Positions 50,577 through 61,400 of a DNA stretch of 64,000 nucleotides are shown one piece after another. The stretch covers positions 6,491,501-6,555,500 of the forward strand of contig CM072871.1 in the NCBI GenBank assembly GCA_036937835.1. The letters run 5' to 3'. Source of the DNA: Pampus argenteus (lineage: Eukaryota > Chordata > Actinopteri > Scombriformes > Stromateidae). The notes beneath the pieces were generated by a model. That model made no database searches. It worked only from the letters and a program-made list of their open reading frames with translations, and had not been told where the DNA came from. A program made the translations under genes and the position numbers. The number at the start of each line of letters is the position of its first letter. Within the stretch, counting starts at the first letter, position 1.

Positions 50577-51763
50577 TGCAGCTCGCTTTTCTGGCCGCAG
50601 AATCCACCACCACTTTACCCACAATACACCCTGTTACGCATAGATCCTACTTCTCGTTTCAATAATGCGTCCCCCGAACCTGAGATCCCTGCACAATCTG
50701 TTACCAGTCCACTACACAGTCCTACGAGGGGTCGCGGGGTGGTCAAGTTTTTATTTTCTCAGCTTTAACATGAATCAGGTAGTCGAGGTGGTCGTTGTGA
50801 TCTGCTTAGATGAATCAGACATATTAATGTTTGAGAGGGGAAAAGCTGCACGCTCTGCTTTACACACGTCTGCCCATAACAGCCCCAAAGAAACCACTGA
50901 TTTTATAACAGTTAGCTTGATATGACTTTAATTACTGAAGAGAAGCAGAGCAGCAGAGCAGCAATTTAATTCTACTTTCCTCTTCGGAGCCGATCGCTTG
51001 TACGATATCTTGCAGCAACTTTATCAATTAGACAGTAGCAGTTAAAAACAAAGAAATGGGAACCTGAAGATTTGAGGCAACTATTGGAAAGTATGTTTGA
51101 TTATGTAATGACTCTAGAGAGAATGGAAAGGGAGATGAGTAGAAAGGGGAGCTTTGTTTCAATGAAAAAACAAGAGCCGAGAGAAATTATTCGCTGTATG
51201 TGGGCTGTGCAATGGGCCAGTGCAGAACCTGGCACAGAGCTCCCAGGAACAACATCAAAGCACAGAAATGTAGATACCCACTTAACTGTATGTTTTAATA
51301 ATGTAAAAAAGTAGGTAATTCAGATGAATACTAGATGATTAGAAAGGGCTTTCTTCTTTTATTCCTACTGGGGAAAGAAGGCCGACGGAGTAAGAGAGAC
51401 AGACTGACGGACTGGATGATGCTTCCACTGACTTTGTACAGCAGTGTTTTTGTGGCCTGAAAGAGGGAAATATTTTTTTTTGCTTTTTGAATCGGAGAGA
51501 GAAGGAGGTCGAGACAGAGGAGACATCTTCCTGAAAAAACAAGTGGAGAATAAGAGAAAGAAAGAGAGAGAAAGAGACTCTGGACAGAACCAACAATGTT
51601 GGGTTAATAAGTCTCTGGTACTCACTATTTTTCACTATCATCAAATGTTTCCTCTTTTTTTTGTACTTAATTTTTTTTAAAATTTGCTTCAGTTAAACTT
51701 CTATGGTATGAAAGCAGAAATCATACGTACAGACATAGCACCTAAATTCACTGTTGCCGTAGC

Positions 51764-51769
51764 AATAAA
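51764..51769 (+). promoter_or_regulatory. Candidate sfrp5 poly(A) signal (proximal)
   Basis: AATAAA hexamer about 1.19 kb after the sfrp5 stop. A second one lies at 51868-51873. Either could direct 3' end formation; a T-rich stretch follows at 51776-51800. Confidence 0.4.
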
Positions 51770-51867
51770 AGATGAAATTTAACTTTGACATTATTTTCTA
51801 ATCAGTTAACCTGTAAGTAGTTCTGTTACTGAAATACATCTTTTGTTTTACAAAAAAAAAGTAAATG

Positions 51868-51873
51868 AATAAA
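51868..51873 (+). promoter_or_regulatory. Candidate sfrp5 poly(A) signal (distal)
   Basis: AATAAA hexamer about 1.29 kb after the stop, followed by a T-rich run near 51920-51931 that would serve as a downstream element. Confidence 0.4.
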
Positions 51874-53147
51874 ATATATTTGAAATTTTTATAAAGAATA
51901 TCTGTGAAATGTGCCTTTAATTTTTTTTTTTTTAAATCATTATTATTATTGTTGTTAACCCACAAAGAGCACACTCTGACTGTAAATGGTTACACATTCA
52001 CACACTTGCATGAGAAATTGTGTCCCTATTGGATTCTATACAGAGCTAGGAACATGTATCTTAATGCTTATCAGTTTTCATAAAGAATAATAATAATAGC
52101 ATTTTGAAAATGTTATTTTTCATTGACCAAAATCAGATTAAATTGTTTCCATCAGCCAATCAGATTCTGTCAAACTATTGACAAACATTGAAACTATCCT
52201 GATTATTAATTATCACATTTTTCACCTTAAAAGTTTTTTTTTTTTTAAATAGCCCAAAATCTTATTGATCTAACAAACAATTAATGCATTTTTTTCTATT
52301 ACACATTTCGTAAGTTAAAAGTCAAACTTATCAAAGCACTACATGAACCTAATCGAGGAAAAGTGAGAGATTGAGTGGGTGCACATGTTCTGCCCTGCAC
52401 CTTCATTTCTCCTTTCAAACAGGAGGAAAGACGTGACACCTCGACTGCTCTCTGTGTAAAACCAAAACCTTCCAGATTCACACGGGTCCCGCAGCTTTAC
52501 ACAAAGCCGGCATCCCTCTGAGTTTGGACTCCAAACCTGCCAACATTTAGCGTTAAAGAATAAAGGGCTGACGCAGACAGACAGCAGGCTGCAATATAAG
52601 CGACCTGCTCTATCAAAACTATCCAGAACTTAATCACTCCAGAAAAAAATACTTGGCTTCTTTGTTCTCCAAGATGCCGGACGGATCAATTGTGACACTG
52701 TACAATGTTCCATATTTTCAGGAATGTACAGACTTTTGGAGACTGATCGAAGCGTGAATGCCAGTAGAGTGATGACCTATTTCTAGCTGATGGTGGAGAT
52801 AGCACACCCCTTGTCTCTAGACTGAGAAATGATAGAAACAGGAGGGGACAGGGAGAACCGGCAGATCTGTGGAGGACAAAACTGCCTTTATTGGAGACCT
52901 CAAAACCTATAAATCCTCTGTGATTATATGACGTGTGATCAGAAATGAGAGGCACTGACCTAGAAATTGAAATTCCACGGAGGTGGAGGAGCCTTCGTCC
53001 AAAAGTGTGGACACCTCCTTCAGACTTGAATCGCATGTCATGCAGAAAATGTATTTTACATGTAGCTTGGAGAGAAAGTATAAGAGGTAGATGAGCAGTG
53101 AGCAGACAAAAAAGAGGGAGAGTGAAAGAGGAGACAGTTGGATGGGT

Positions 53148-53148
<1 letters not shown>

Positions 53149-53176
<28 letters not shown>
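53149..53176. repeat. (CA)14 microsatellite
   Basis: Pure CA array, separated by 60 bp of unique sequence from the longer array at 53237. Confidence 0.95.
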
Positions 53177-53178
<2 letters not shown>

Positions 53179-53235
53179 ATCAGCACCTCCTCAAAGGTCA
53201 GAGTGTAGTTAATAAGGGCCTGATGAGGGACCAGC

Positions 53236-53236
<1 letters not shown>

Positions 53237-53300
<64 letters not shown>
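53237..53300. repeat. (AC)32 microsatellite
   Basis: Uninterrupted 64-bp array, one of the two longest in the window. The 209-residue minus-strand ORF over it is a repeat translation. Confidence 0.97.
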
Positions 53301-53305
<5 letters not shown>

Positions 53306-53579
53306 AAACACTCACAGTGTGTCACTCCCTCCACGTTAATACAATCATCATTCGATCAAATAAACATGAACTATTATCACACTAGTTACCATAGGTTACG
53401 GAAAAATAGTGTAGTAAAAGCATCACCAACTCACACACAAACACACGCAGACTAGAGAAGAATGGCCACGTTGTGTGTTTTTATTGCAGCTTGCTGATAA
53501 GCGCCACCTTTTTCACAGTTGAATAGTGGCCGTTTGTCTGGATGTCACCTGCACACACAAAAACCCCGAATCCCAACTG

Positions 53580-53613
<34 letters not shown>
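53580..53613. repeat. (CA)17 microsatellite
   Basis: Pure CA array about 280 bp right of the 53237 array. Confidence 0.95.
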
Positions 53614-53619
<6 letters not shown>

Positions 53620-54724
53620 AGTGTAAAAAATATATTATCATATACTGTATATTCCAGGGTTTATATTGCGAGTGTTTAAGTGTTTGTGTAATTTGTTTTT
53701 GCTGACTCCACTTTATCTCAGCCACCTACATTTTTCCAGAATTTCTTTTGATTAAAACCAGAGAGATGGGTGTGATCAATTATTCATTATTCTTTTTTTT
53801 TCCTTTTTTTGGGGGGGAAATGAGCTAATGAAGTCTGAATGTGAAATATGTCACTGTATGGATTTTGAAACCAGTGACTCTTAATTAATTAATGTTCATC
53901 TCACCCAGTAATCTCACATATTTTTATCTGTGAGGTTTTTTGATTTCTTTAGGAGTTACGGACAATGAAAGAACAAATATCCACTGATCCAATATACAAT
54001 ATTAGATTTTGTAACTTTATTCCAGTTTTCAGGCTGAGTGGAGAGAGCATTACAGAAAAATGGCGAGCCTGGATGAAACCCTCACTCTTGGAACTGACAA
54101 AGCCTGAAATGTACTGCAGATGTTTTAAACTCCATTGTCTTTGGATTAGATATTAAACATTGGCAACAAAATCTCAAATTTTTTAAAATATATAAAAAAT
54201 TTAAAAAAAGACTTACAATAACTTCATTTGTTGTTTCATTTTTTTTTTTAAAGATACTTTTGAGGTAATAAATATAAATTTGGAAATAATCTTGAACTTC
54301 TTTTAACTAAAACATTCAAACACACACTTACATACCAGTGAGCACACAACCACACACACGCACACATGCTCATACACACGTTAATCAGATCTGACAAGTC
54401 TACCTCAACAGAAAGAGACCATTATATAACGTCCTGGAGAGTCAAAAGAATTTCTATTAGTTGCAGAATGCCTCTCTCTGCCCGCCACACAAGGTACCAT
54501 TAAAACAGCATTAGACAGTAAGCCAACATCCTTCTGGTCTGAACCACTAGACCACCTGTCTGCATGAAGGACAGAGAGAGTTGTACATTCATTTAGAGGA
54601 AGAGAAAGAGAGACAGAGCCGGGGAGGAGGGGAGTAGAAACAGCAGCACATAGATAGGAGGACTGTACTGAGTCTTGGCCTGCCCTGCTCAGTAAAATGC
54701 ATAAAAGATGTTGCGTGTTGTTTT

Positions 54725-54746
54725 GTGTGTGTGTGTGTGTGTGTGT
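54725..54746. repeat. (GT)11 microsatellite
   Basis: Pure GT array. Confidence 0.93.
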
Positions 54747-56768
54747 TTGTGAATGAATATAAGTGTGCCGTGTAGACTCCCTTTAAAAGGCCTACAGCAA
54801 GACTCATTTTCTCCCTATAATAAAGTCAAAAAAACCTTCTACATGTGGCATTGTTCTTATTTATAAGCATACTTGTTGGAGCTAAAAGTTTCAGCTAGCT
54901 GAAACTGGCCATCTTATTTTCTCAGTGATAATGAATGTGATTTATGAAGCGGGAATGTTTCAGCGATGTCGTTTCTAAAATGCTGCGACGCGGAGTCTGA
55001 AGCAGTTGACAAATCTCGCGCTCGACGGGATAATTCCTTTATTTTCTGAGACACATTTAGCCTTTTAAATCATTTTATTTAATTTCATATGACGGAGCAT
55101 GAGAGTGAGTGTGTAAATGATGTGACAGTTGTCAAATTAAACAACGTACTTGGAGGATTTCATGAAATCAATATAGCTACTCTGGCAAGGTGTGTATGCT
55201 CACATGTTTCCACTTTCAACAGCCTCATATATGGCTAAAACTCAGGTGCAACTTAACAGTTTCGTGGCTGTTTAAATAAGCCACGATATAACTTGTTCTA
55301 ACGAGCATCCATCACTTAACACAAAGACATGGATGGCCTACGAGCTCATCCTCATGGGAACTAGCAGCGCTCTCTCACCCACACAGATCATTCAATGGTT
55401 TCAGTGATCGTGGATCTGATAAAACACTCCAACAGCATATTACAACTTCTGTATGACGCAAGTGTTGAAATCACTGGAGTCACTTTTCTTCTTGTCACTT
55501 TAATGTGTCAGGGAAGATTAATTATATGACTGTCATTTTCTTCTGCCATTAGCACAGAGGAAAACCTTGTAAATGGCTATTTCAACAGACCATTTTACAA
55601 AGTAGTTACATTTGGGAAAAGTAAACATTACATCTGTAAGTTTGTATTTCTTGGACTACTTGGGAAGTGGATGAGTTAACATCTAAACCTTCCACTGAAA
55701 TGTGTCTCAAACCACCTCAATTGCAATCGGATTGCTCTAACAAACTCTGAGCAAACCAGATATACAATTGCCACCTACAGTAGTCAGAGCAATATCATTG
55801 CGATCCGGCCAATTTGTTGCCTTTACAAGTGGCTTTTTTTAAAATATCAGATAGCTTTCCAATTGGCCCACAATGCACAAAGTGGCTCAGTGTGATGGAT
55901 CATGTAGTGACAGTCAAATTATAGCCTCTGCTCTACTTGTACTGGTCTATATCCCCCACTGACTGGCAGGCACAATGACACTGTGACAATGACGATCAAA
56001 GGTTGTCAGTCGCACCAGGGTGATTAGGTTAGATCCACAGACACACAGCACCGCTGTCCTGGGGAAAAGACAGCAGGGGGACAGAAGAGAGACAGCGTGA
56101 GAGGCTGAATGAGGAGGAGAAAGAATGAGGGGGGACTGGATAAACACTAGAAAACACCCAAGCTGCTCTTGAGGGACTTTGGCTCTCGGAAACAATCACA
56201 CTGGCCTCAGTGTCTCCTCTGCAGTGGAAAATGAATAAATTAATAGATGGAGTAGTGGGCCTCCCATGGGCAGGGCCCTGAAGCCATCTGTGAAGGCCAT
56301 CAGTGTGTCCCAAACCTGCTGTTTCCCTACTGAACCAACATGTCAGTCTGGAGATTTACAGCCACACGGAAAGCGCACACACATACACACACACATACAC
56401 ATACACACAGGCACTGACACCATCACACACAAACATCAAAGCGGATATAGCAGCCAAACAACCGTCCACTTGTATTTAGAAAGATCTGTGCCAGGATGCA
56501 AATGCACAGACAAAGCAAATATTGGCACAGACACATAAGCAGAAACGAAAGTTCGTACTCTTCTCACCCCGTCGTGCGTGCACCAACACTCTGCTGGCAC
56601 AGAGATTTACACCCGTTTGGAAAGACAAGCATCAGCCAATAAATAAATCTGTTTCCCTGGAGTCTTGTTGACCTCCCTCTTTCTCTTTTTGTCACACACA
56701 CACGACAGCAGAGGTCAAGGTCAGACAGGGATGAGTGGAAGGTCACAAGGAGGTGAAAGTGCCGTGCA

Positions 56769-56797
56769 TGTGTGTGTGTGTGTGTGTGTGTGTGTGG
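56769..56797. repeat. (TG)14 microsatellite
   Basis: Pure TG array about 85 bp left of the DR1 hairpin. Confidence 0.95.
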
Positions 56798-56879
56798 GCG
56801 TGCATACTGATAAAACGGTGTTCGGAGTCAAAGCCCTCCTCTGTTAGCAGCCTCCATGTTTTGGCAGTTAGGTCGTAAA

Positions 56880-56910
56880 CTCTGACCTCTGACCTCATCA
56901 GAGGTCAGAG
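56880..56910. promoter_or_regulatory. Hairpin containing a perfect DR1 nuclear-receptor motif
   Basis: CTCTGACCTCTGA (56880-56892) and TCAGAGGTCAGAG (56898-56910) form a perfect 13-bp inverted repeat with a 5-base loop. On the minus strand 56895-56883 reads AGGTCA-G-AGGTCA, an exact DR1 site, and a third AGGTCA half-site is on the plus strand at 56902-56907. DR1 sites bind RXR/PPAR, HNF4 or COUP-TF type receptors. Use in vivo is unknown. Confidence 0.4.
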
Positions 56911-57174
56911 AGAATAATTGACATATTCTCCCATCTCCTATTTGGAATTGGACCAGGGTAATCAAGAGTGGCTCAGGGAGGGTGTGTTTGTTGAATTGAT
57001 GTTGCTCGCTCTCTCATCGAGTGTCCTGAACACAGCGACACAGATCCAGAGTTTAGGGTCTTCAATGATTTTCACTCTGGTTAGATATTGCCTGTTGATA
57101 AGGCGATATCTAAAGCAATCAGGACCAATGGTGAGCAGACTGTCTTGTAGTGCAAAATATTCTCGGCTCTTTCT

Positions 57175-57243
57175 CTATTCTCTATTCTAGCCCCAGAATA
57201 TGAATATAGACCCGGAAATGAGCACAATACGTCCCCTTTAAAA
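57175..57243 (-). mobile_element. MITE end fragment
   Basis: Read on the minus strand, the sequence starts AAAGGGGACGTATTGTGCTC and continues with ATTTCCGGGTCTATATTC. It resembles the end of a common fish MITE that begins AAAGGGGACCTATTATGCTC. Only this end is recognisable and no second terminus was found. Confidence 0.35.
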
Positions 57244-57631
57244 ACTCCCAAGAAGTTGGCAAGATATTTCCAATGTGTTAGATGCGTTTGGGCCAAATAT
57301 GTAGTCCAAATCTTACCAAAACTAAAATGTGTGCATGCAAAAAACAAATGGGGCTTTAGCTCAAAGAGGAAGGAAAATAGAATTAGCTGGATAATAAGTA
57401 ACTGCTGAAAAAGCAAATAAAATGAAAAAAAAGCAATTAATTTGGTTTTGGTTTAATTTGGAGGTTGACAATGCACTGTTTGTTTGAAAGATTGTCTTTA
57501 AGTTTGTTTTGTTTGTCAGTAACCTTTTGATAACAGGTCATGTTTTTCTTGTCCAGAGTGGCTGATTTGTAAATTCAGTTGTGTATCAGTCTTCTTCTGT
57601 ATAAAGTCTTTTCTTTCTGTTATCCATCTTG

Positions 57632-57920
57632 AGGGCTGCAAGTAAGTAAGTAAGTAAGTAAGTAAGTCTTCCTGATATTCTTTTTCAGATTAATTGATTA
57701 TGCTTTTACTCTGAAAATGTCAGTAAAACGCCCATAATAGAGTCCAAATTTCTTTTTCTGTCCTACCAACAGTCCAAAATCTAAATATATTAAATTTACA
57801 GTGATTTAAAACAGAAAAACTATAAATCCTTAGCAGTGAGTCTAGAAACAACAACTATTTGGCATTCTTGTTTGATAAATGAATCTGTTGAGAAACTAAT
57901 CGACCACTGATCCACTAATC
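57632..57920. mobile_element. Short MITE, same family as 16828-17067 (copy 2)
   Basis: The left end AGGGCTGCAAGTAAG runs into a (GTAA)n expansion. The interior includes ACCAACAGTCCAAAATCT, TTTACAGTGATTTAAAACAG and TTTGGCATTCTTGTTTGATA, and the right part has AACTAATCGACC. These are segments of the fuller version of the family. Copy 1 is the shorter, internally deleted version in the opposite orientation. Non-coding. Confidence 0.55.
57641..57667. repeat. (AGTA)n tetranucleotide array
   Basis: About 6.5 units of AGTA, located exactly inside the terminal repeat of the MITE copy at 57632. Confidence 0.93.
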
Positions 57921-60903
57921 ATACGCATCTTTTTGAAATTAAAACTGGATTTGCTCACACAAGTGTTTTAATCTTAATAGGTCTTGTTGGGTATTATTAC
58001 AGCAGTCTTATAGCTGTATTTAAGGCTGTTTTTGCTTTCTGCTCAGGTTTTCAATCATCTGCACCTCTTTAGTCTCTGGACAATAGATTTTTCACTTTTC
58101 TTATCTTTTTATTTATTCCTCCTTTCTCTGATGACGAGCCACGGCCACTCTCAGATAATTACTTCTCTTCTGCACCACAGAGCATTTCTTCTGTCAGGCT
58201 TTGCTCGTAGTAAACCACACACAGTAAGTCACTGAGGTGACAAAACACACATTGGTCCTGTACAGCACTGACGATACTCATCACAGTTTAATACATCCAA
58301 TTAGCAACCTTGTAAGCGTTACTTGAAAAGAAATATATGCTTGTTTAGCACAGAAGCTGAAATGATGCAATTGTTTCTGTGTTTGAAGTTGACAAAACAG
58401 GAAGAAACAAGAAGGAAATGAGATTTTAATGATTTGGTATAAGCACAGCTTCACATGTATGATGTCTCCAAAAGATGTTTAGACATGCATTAAATTTCAA
58501 AATATATCAAATTTTTTATTTTATTTTTACAATAAAACCTACAGCAATAAATATTCACTCAAGTCTGCTGTAACCAAAGTCCTTAAGTATTGCCTGCTGG
58601 TATTTGTCCTTGGTGTGAATACAGACTGCAGTCTTAATCATCTGATTCCTTTCCATAAGCAGATCACTCGCCCAAAAAACGGTCTGTACTTTCCCCCCCT
58701 GCCTAAAACAATAACCCCACCAAATGCAGCTCCAACCAACTAGCTTCAGAGCAATTGCTCCTCAGTGTGTGAAGTGTTTATGGACAGTAATGATCCAACA
58801 TTTCAAAAGAGCAGCACATGTTTGGCATAGCAGAGCACTTGGGCAAGAGGAGAACGCATGTTTCAATGGAAAAAGTTTCATCAGAAGAGTTGTGTTGTTT
58901 TATAGTGTGGGATGTGAGGGTTGTGTGGTCTGGGTCGGGTGAGTACCCCTGGGATGTCAAAACATCAACTGTCCGACCGCAGAGACATCCGAGGCATGGA
59001 ATGAAAAACAGGTGTTTACGTTGAAGTGAGAGCGTCCTGGCAGAAAATACAGATGTACAGATGTACAGATGTTATGTTATGCTCCTGGTGAACATGCTAG
59101 ACGCATGTCTCTTCCTTCAAGTGATATATGGTTAAAAAAAAAGGGTAAAAACATCACACAGAATGCTACAAACATACATTGCACAATGTCAGGCTTTAGG
59201 AGCAGGAGAGAGACAGCGCTGTATGTACCACTGCAAAGGCAGGACAGAGCCAGATGTAAATGATTTACGCTTTTTTTTTTTTTTTGTCCACTCAGCTTAC
59301 ATGATTTTGGAAACTTGTGATCCTCTTGAACATCTACTGAATGGAAGGAATGAACTCTGTTCTGCATATGTGTTTCTCACATGTTCTGCATGCTGATCTC
59401 TGGCCAAGACAAGCACACTGTTGGTCAGTCAGTCTAACTTGATTTGCTCTATGACTCCCCTTTGCGCAATTTTTAATATTTTTTTTTATTTCAACTGAAC
59501 CCTTCGCTGTAATCTGTTCATTGATGCATCTGTGTTTCTGTTTGAGAGATCAGAGTTTACGGGAAGAGCAAGTCTCCCGGAGACCTTTAACAGACACAGA
59601 GAGGACGTAAAAACACGTCGCCACACTTCAGTCGGCCTCCGTGAGTCCATACTGAAACTATGTGAGAGACGGAGATTTGGATATAAATATAGCCACAATG
59701 AGAAAGAATGAAAAGACAATGAAATAACAAATCTTCTGTCCGGTCGGTCGGTATGAAAAGATTTTTTGCTAACCCTCCCAACTTTTACCCGCTCACATGT
59801 GGCAAACACACCAGATGAAACTAATGCGGTGAAACAGACTCTCAGCATGTCCACGTGTTTCATGTGTAGATACAGTAAAGTGCAGCTGAAAACACTTATA
59901 ACAATCACACGCTGATGAAGTCATTGCTCTGTGGATTGCTTTAAATAACTTAAATGACACGCGAAAGCACTGAAGCCGGCATGAGGGGACAGTTAGTTTG
60001 CACCAACTATCAGGTTGAATAACAGCTTCTCAAGTCATTGGAGATACTTTAACATCTTGCAGTCATGAGGCATTCAAATCAAGCAGCACGTTACTGTAAC
60101 TAACACATGTTTCTGTGTTTCCTGGTATTGTATCACGCGTTGTGTCTTCAGGTGGGTCAGGATAAAGCTAAATGGACAGCAAGGATTTTGTGGCTCAACG
60201 GCTCATATATAATGAAAAGGTAAAGGCCCGCAGGCCAGGTACTGTATACTGATGCGTCTTTTCTTGATCGCTGTGTCTCCTTTAATAGATATTTCATTAT
60301 GTTGCACCGTAAAGATTTCTCTCCCTCTCACTCACTGCGCCTCCTCCTCCTCTGAGGGATGAAGTATTTGTTTAGGCAGACTCAGTAAGATCACAGTCAC
60401 TGAGATGGAGCGGGTGTAGCTATCCAAACCACATAGTGTGACATAACATTGCCTTTTAATCACACTGTGCCTTACAAAGCCTATTACACTTGATAGAAAC
60501 ATGTCCCATCATCTGCATTACATGTGCTATGACTGCAGGGTCTTTTACAGAACAGGAGCAGGTTTATTCATCATGTAGCGAGACAGTAAATATGACTGAG
60601 AGACTTAAAACAGTCTCTGAGGACAGAAAACAACTTCCTGCATGAAGAAAGGGAAACTTTCCAGTAAGTGGAATCCAAGTGGTGTTAGTGAAAGTGCCAG
60701 AACATGCATTATACATATCAACTCCTTTGTCATATGTTATCACTGTAAAGTTGTTGATTTTTCAATAAAAGTTCATATATGACCCTCTTTACAATGCGTT
60801 AAAGGCAACGAGTTAGCATTCCAATGCACAGTAGTTCACACACTTCCATGTAGACTGAAAAGCCAGCAGCTGCTTCATAGTAAAAGCTCTGTAGCCAATA
60901 GAA

Positions 60904-61400
60904 CAGTGGTTCTCAACCTTTTCAAATTGTGACAGACAGAACAGCTAATTCGACTTTGGCCTTAAGTAGTGTTTCTAGATTTATTGAAATAACGGCACCT
61001 TCACAGTGAACAATCAACACTTCTGCTTTAGGCCTACAGGACAATAATAAACAGAAATACATTCTCATATTACTGAGGTAACTGGACTGAATTTACCACC
61101 TCACCACTGTGTTTTGGCTCCATAGTTCTCCTTCTTTGCGTTGGAAAATCTCTAAGGATTTGCTGATGTGAGAGGTGTGTTTCGTTTCTGAATGTCTCGT
61201 AAGTTTAACTGGTTTTAAGTTTTCATGTGCAAGCATTTCTGAACAAATGACACAGTGTGGATATTCCACGTTGTTTTTGGCTATGCATGTAAATCCATAT
61301 TGCAGAAAGTCAGGGTGATATTTCCGTAGCTTGTTGGGAGCTTGGGGCTCTGTTGGAAATGCAAAAGTCTGTGACTGACGGACTGGCTAATCAAGTTACA
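60904..61400 (-). mobile_element. Degenerate hAT-family DNA transposon fragment with BED zinc finger
   Basis: The left end, 60904-60923, reads CAGTGGTTCTCAACCTTTTC, the classic terminal sequence of hAT/Charlie-type elements. On the minus strand from about 61388 to 61096 an open frame reads NKLRKYHPDFLQYGFTCIAK, NNVEYPHCVICSEMLAHENL, KPVKLTRHSETKH and SLEIFQRKEGEL. That is the BED-type zinc finger (Cys-x2-Cys then His-x4-His) found at the N-terminus of ZBED/hAT transposases. There is no start Met in frame, a stop follows soon after the finger, and the catalytic domain is absent: the sequence jumps to the terminal repeat. It is a dead, internally deleted copy. The right terminal repeat was not found, so that boundary is uncertain. 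Confidence 0.75.

Larger units (their letters stand above)
50577..51890 (+). other. sfrp5: Probable sfrp5 3' UTR
   Basis: About 1.2-1.3 kb between the stop codon and two AATAAA hexamers at 51764-51769 and 51868-51873. No other AATAAA was noticed nearer the stop. The region becomes more A/T-rich toward the signals. The exact end cannot be fixed from sequence alone. Confidence 0.5.
51891..60903. other. No gene seen downstream of sfrp5
   Basis: Intergenic sequence with CA/GT arrays, MITE fragments (57175-57243 and 57632-57920) and A/T-rich runs. In human the tail-to-tail neighbour of SFRP5 is ZFYVE27. No FYVE zinc finger or other protrudin segment was recognised on the minus strand. A weak exon candidate lies at 60152-60219. 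Confidence 0.4.

Noticed and set aside
50402..50665. 87-codon plus-strand ORF in sfrp5 exon 3
   Set aside because: An alternative-frame shadow of the netrin-like domain.
52686..53315. 209-codon minus-strand ORF
   Set aside because: More than a quarter of it is Cys-Val repeats translated from two CA arrays. The rest shows no protein family or splice structure.
54510..54575. Minus-strand AGGTGGTCTAGTGGTTCAGA resembling a tRNA A-box
   Set aside because: No B-box at the right distance and no cloverleaf. Could be a SINE fragment but is not demonstrable.
61096..61388. hAT BED-finger ORF as a host gene exon
   Set aside because: No start codon, a stop soon after the finger, a transposon terminus alongside and no flanking exons. 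It fits a decayed transposon better than a domesticated gene.
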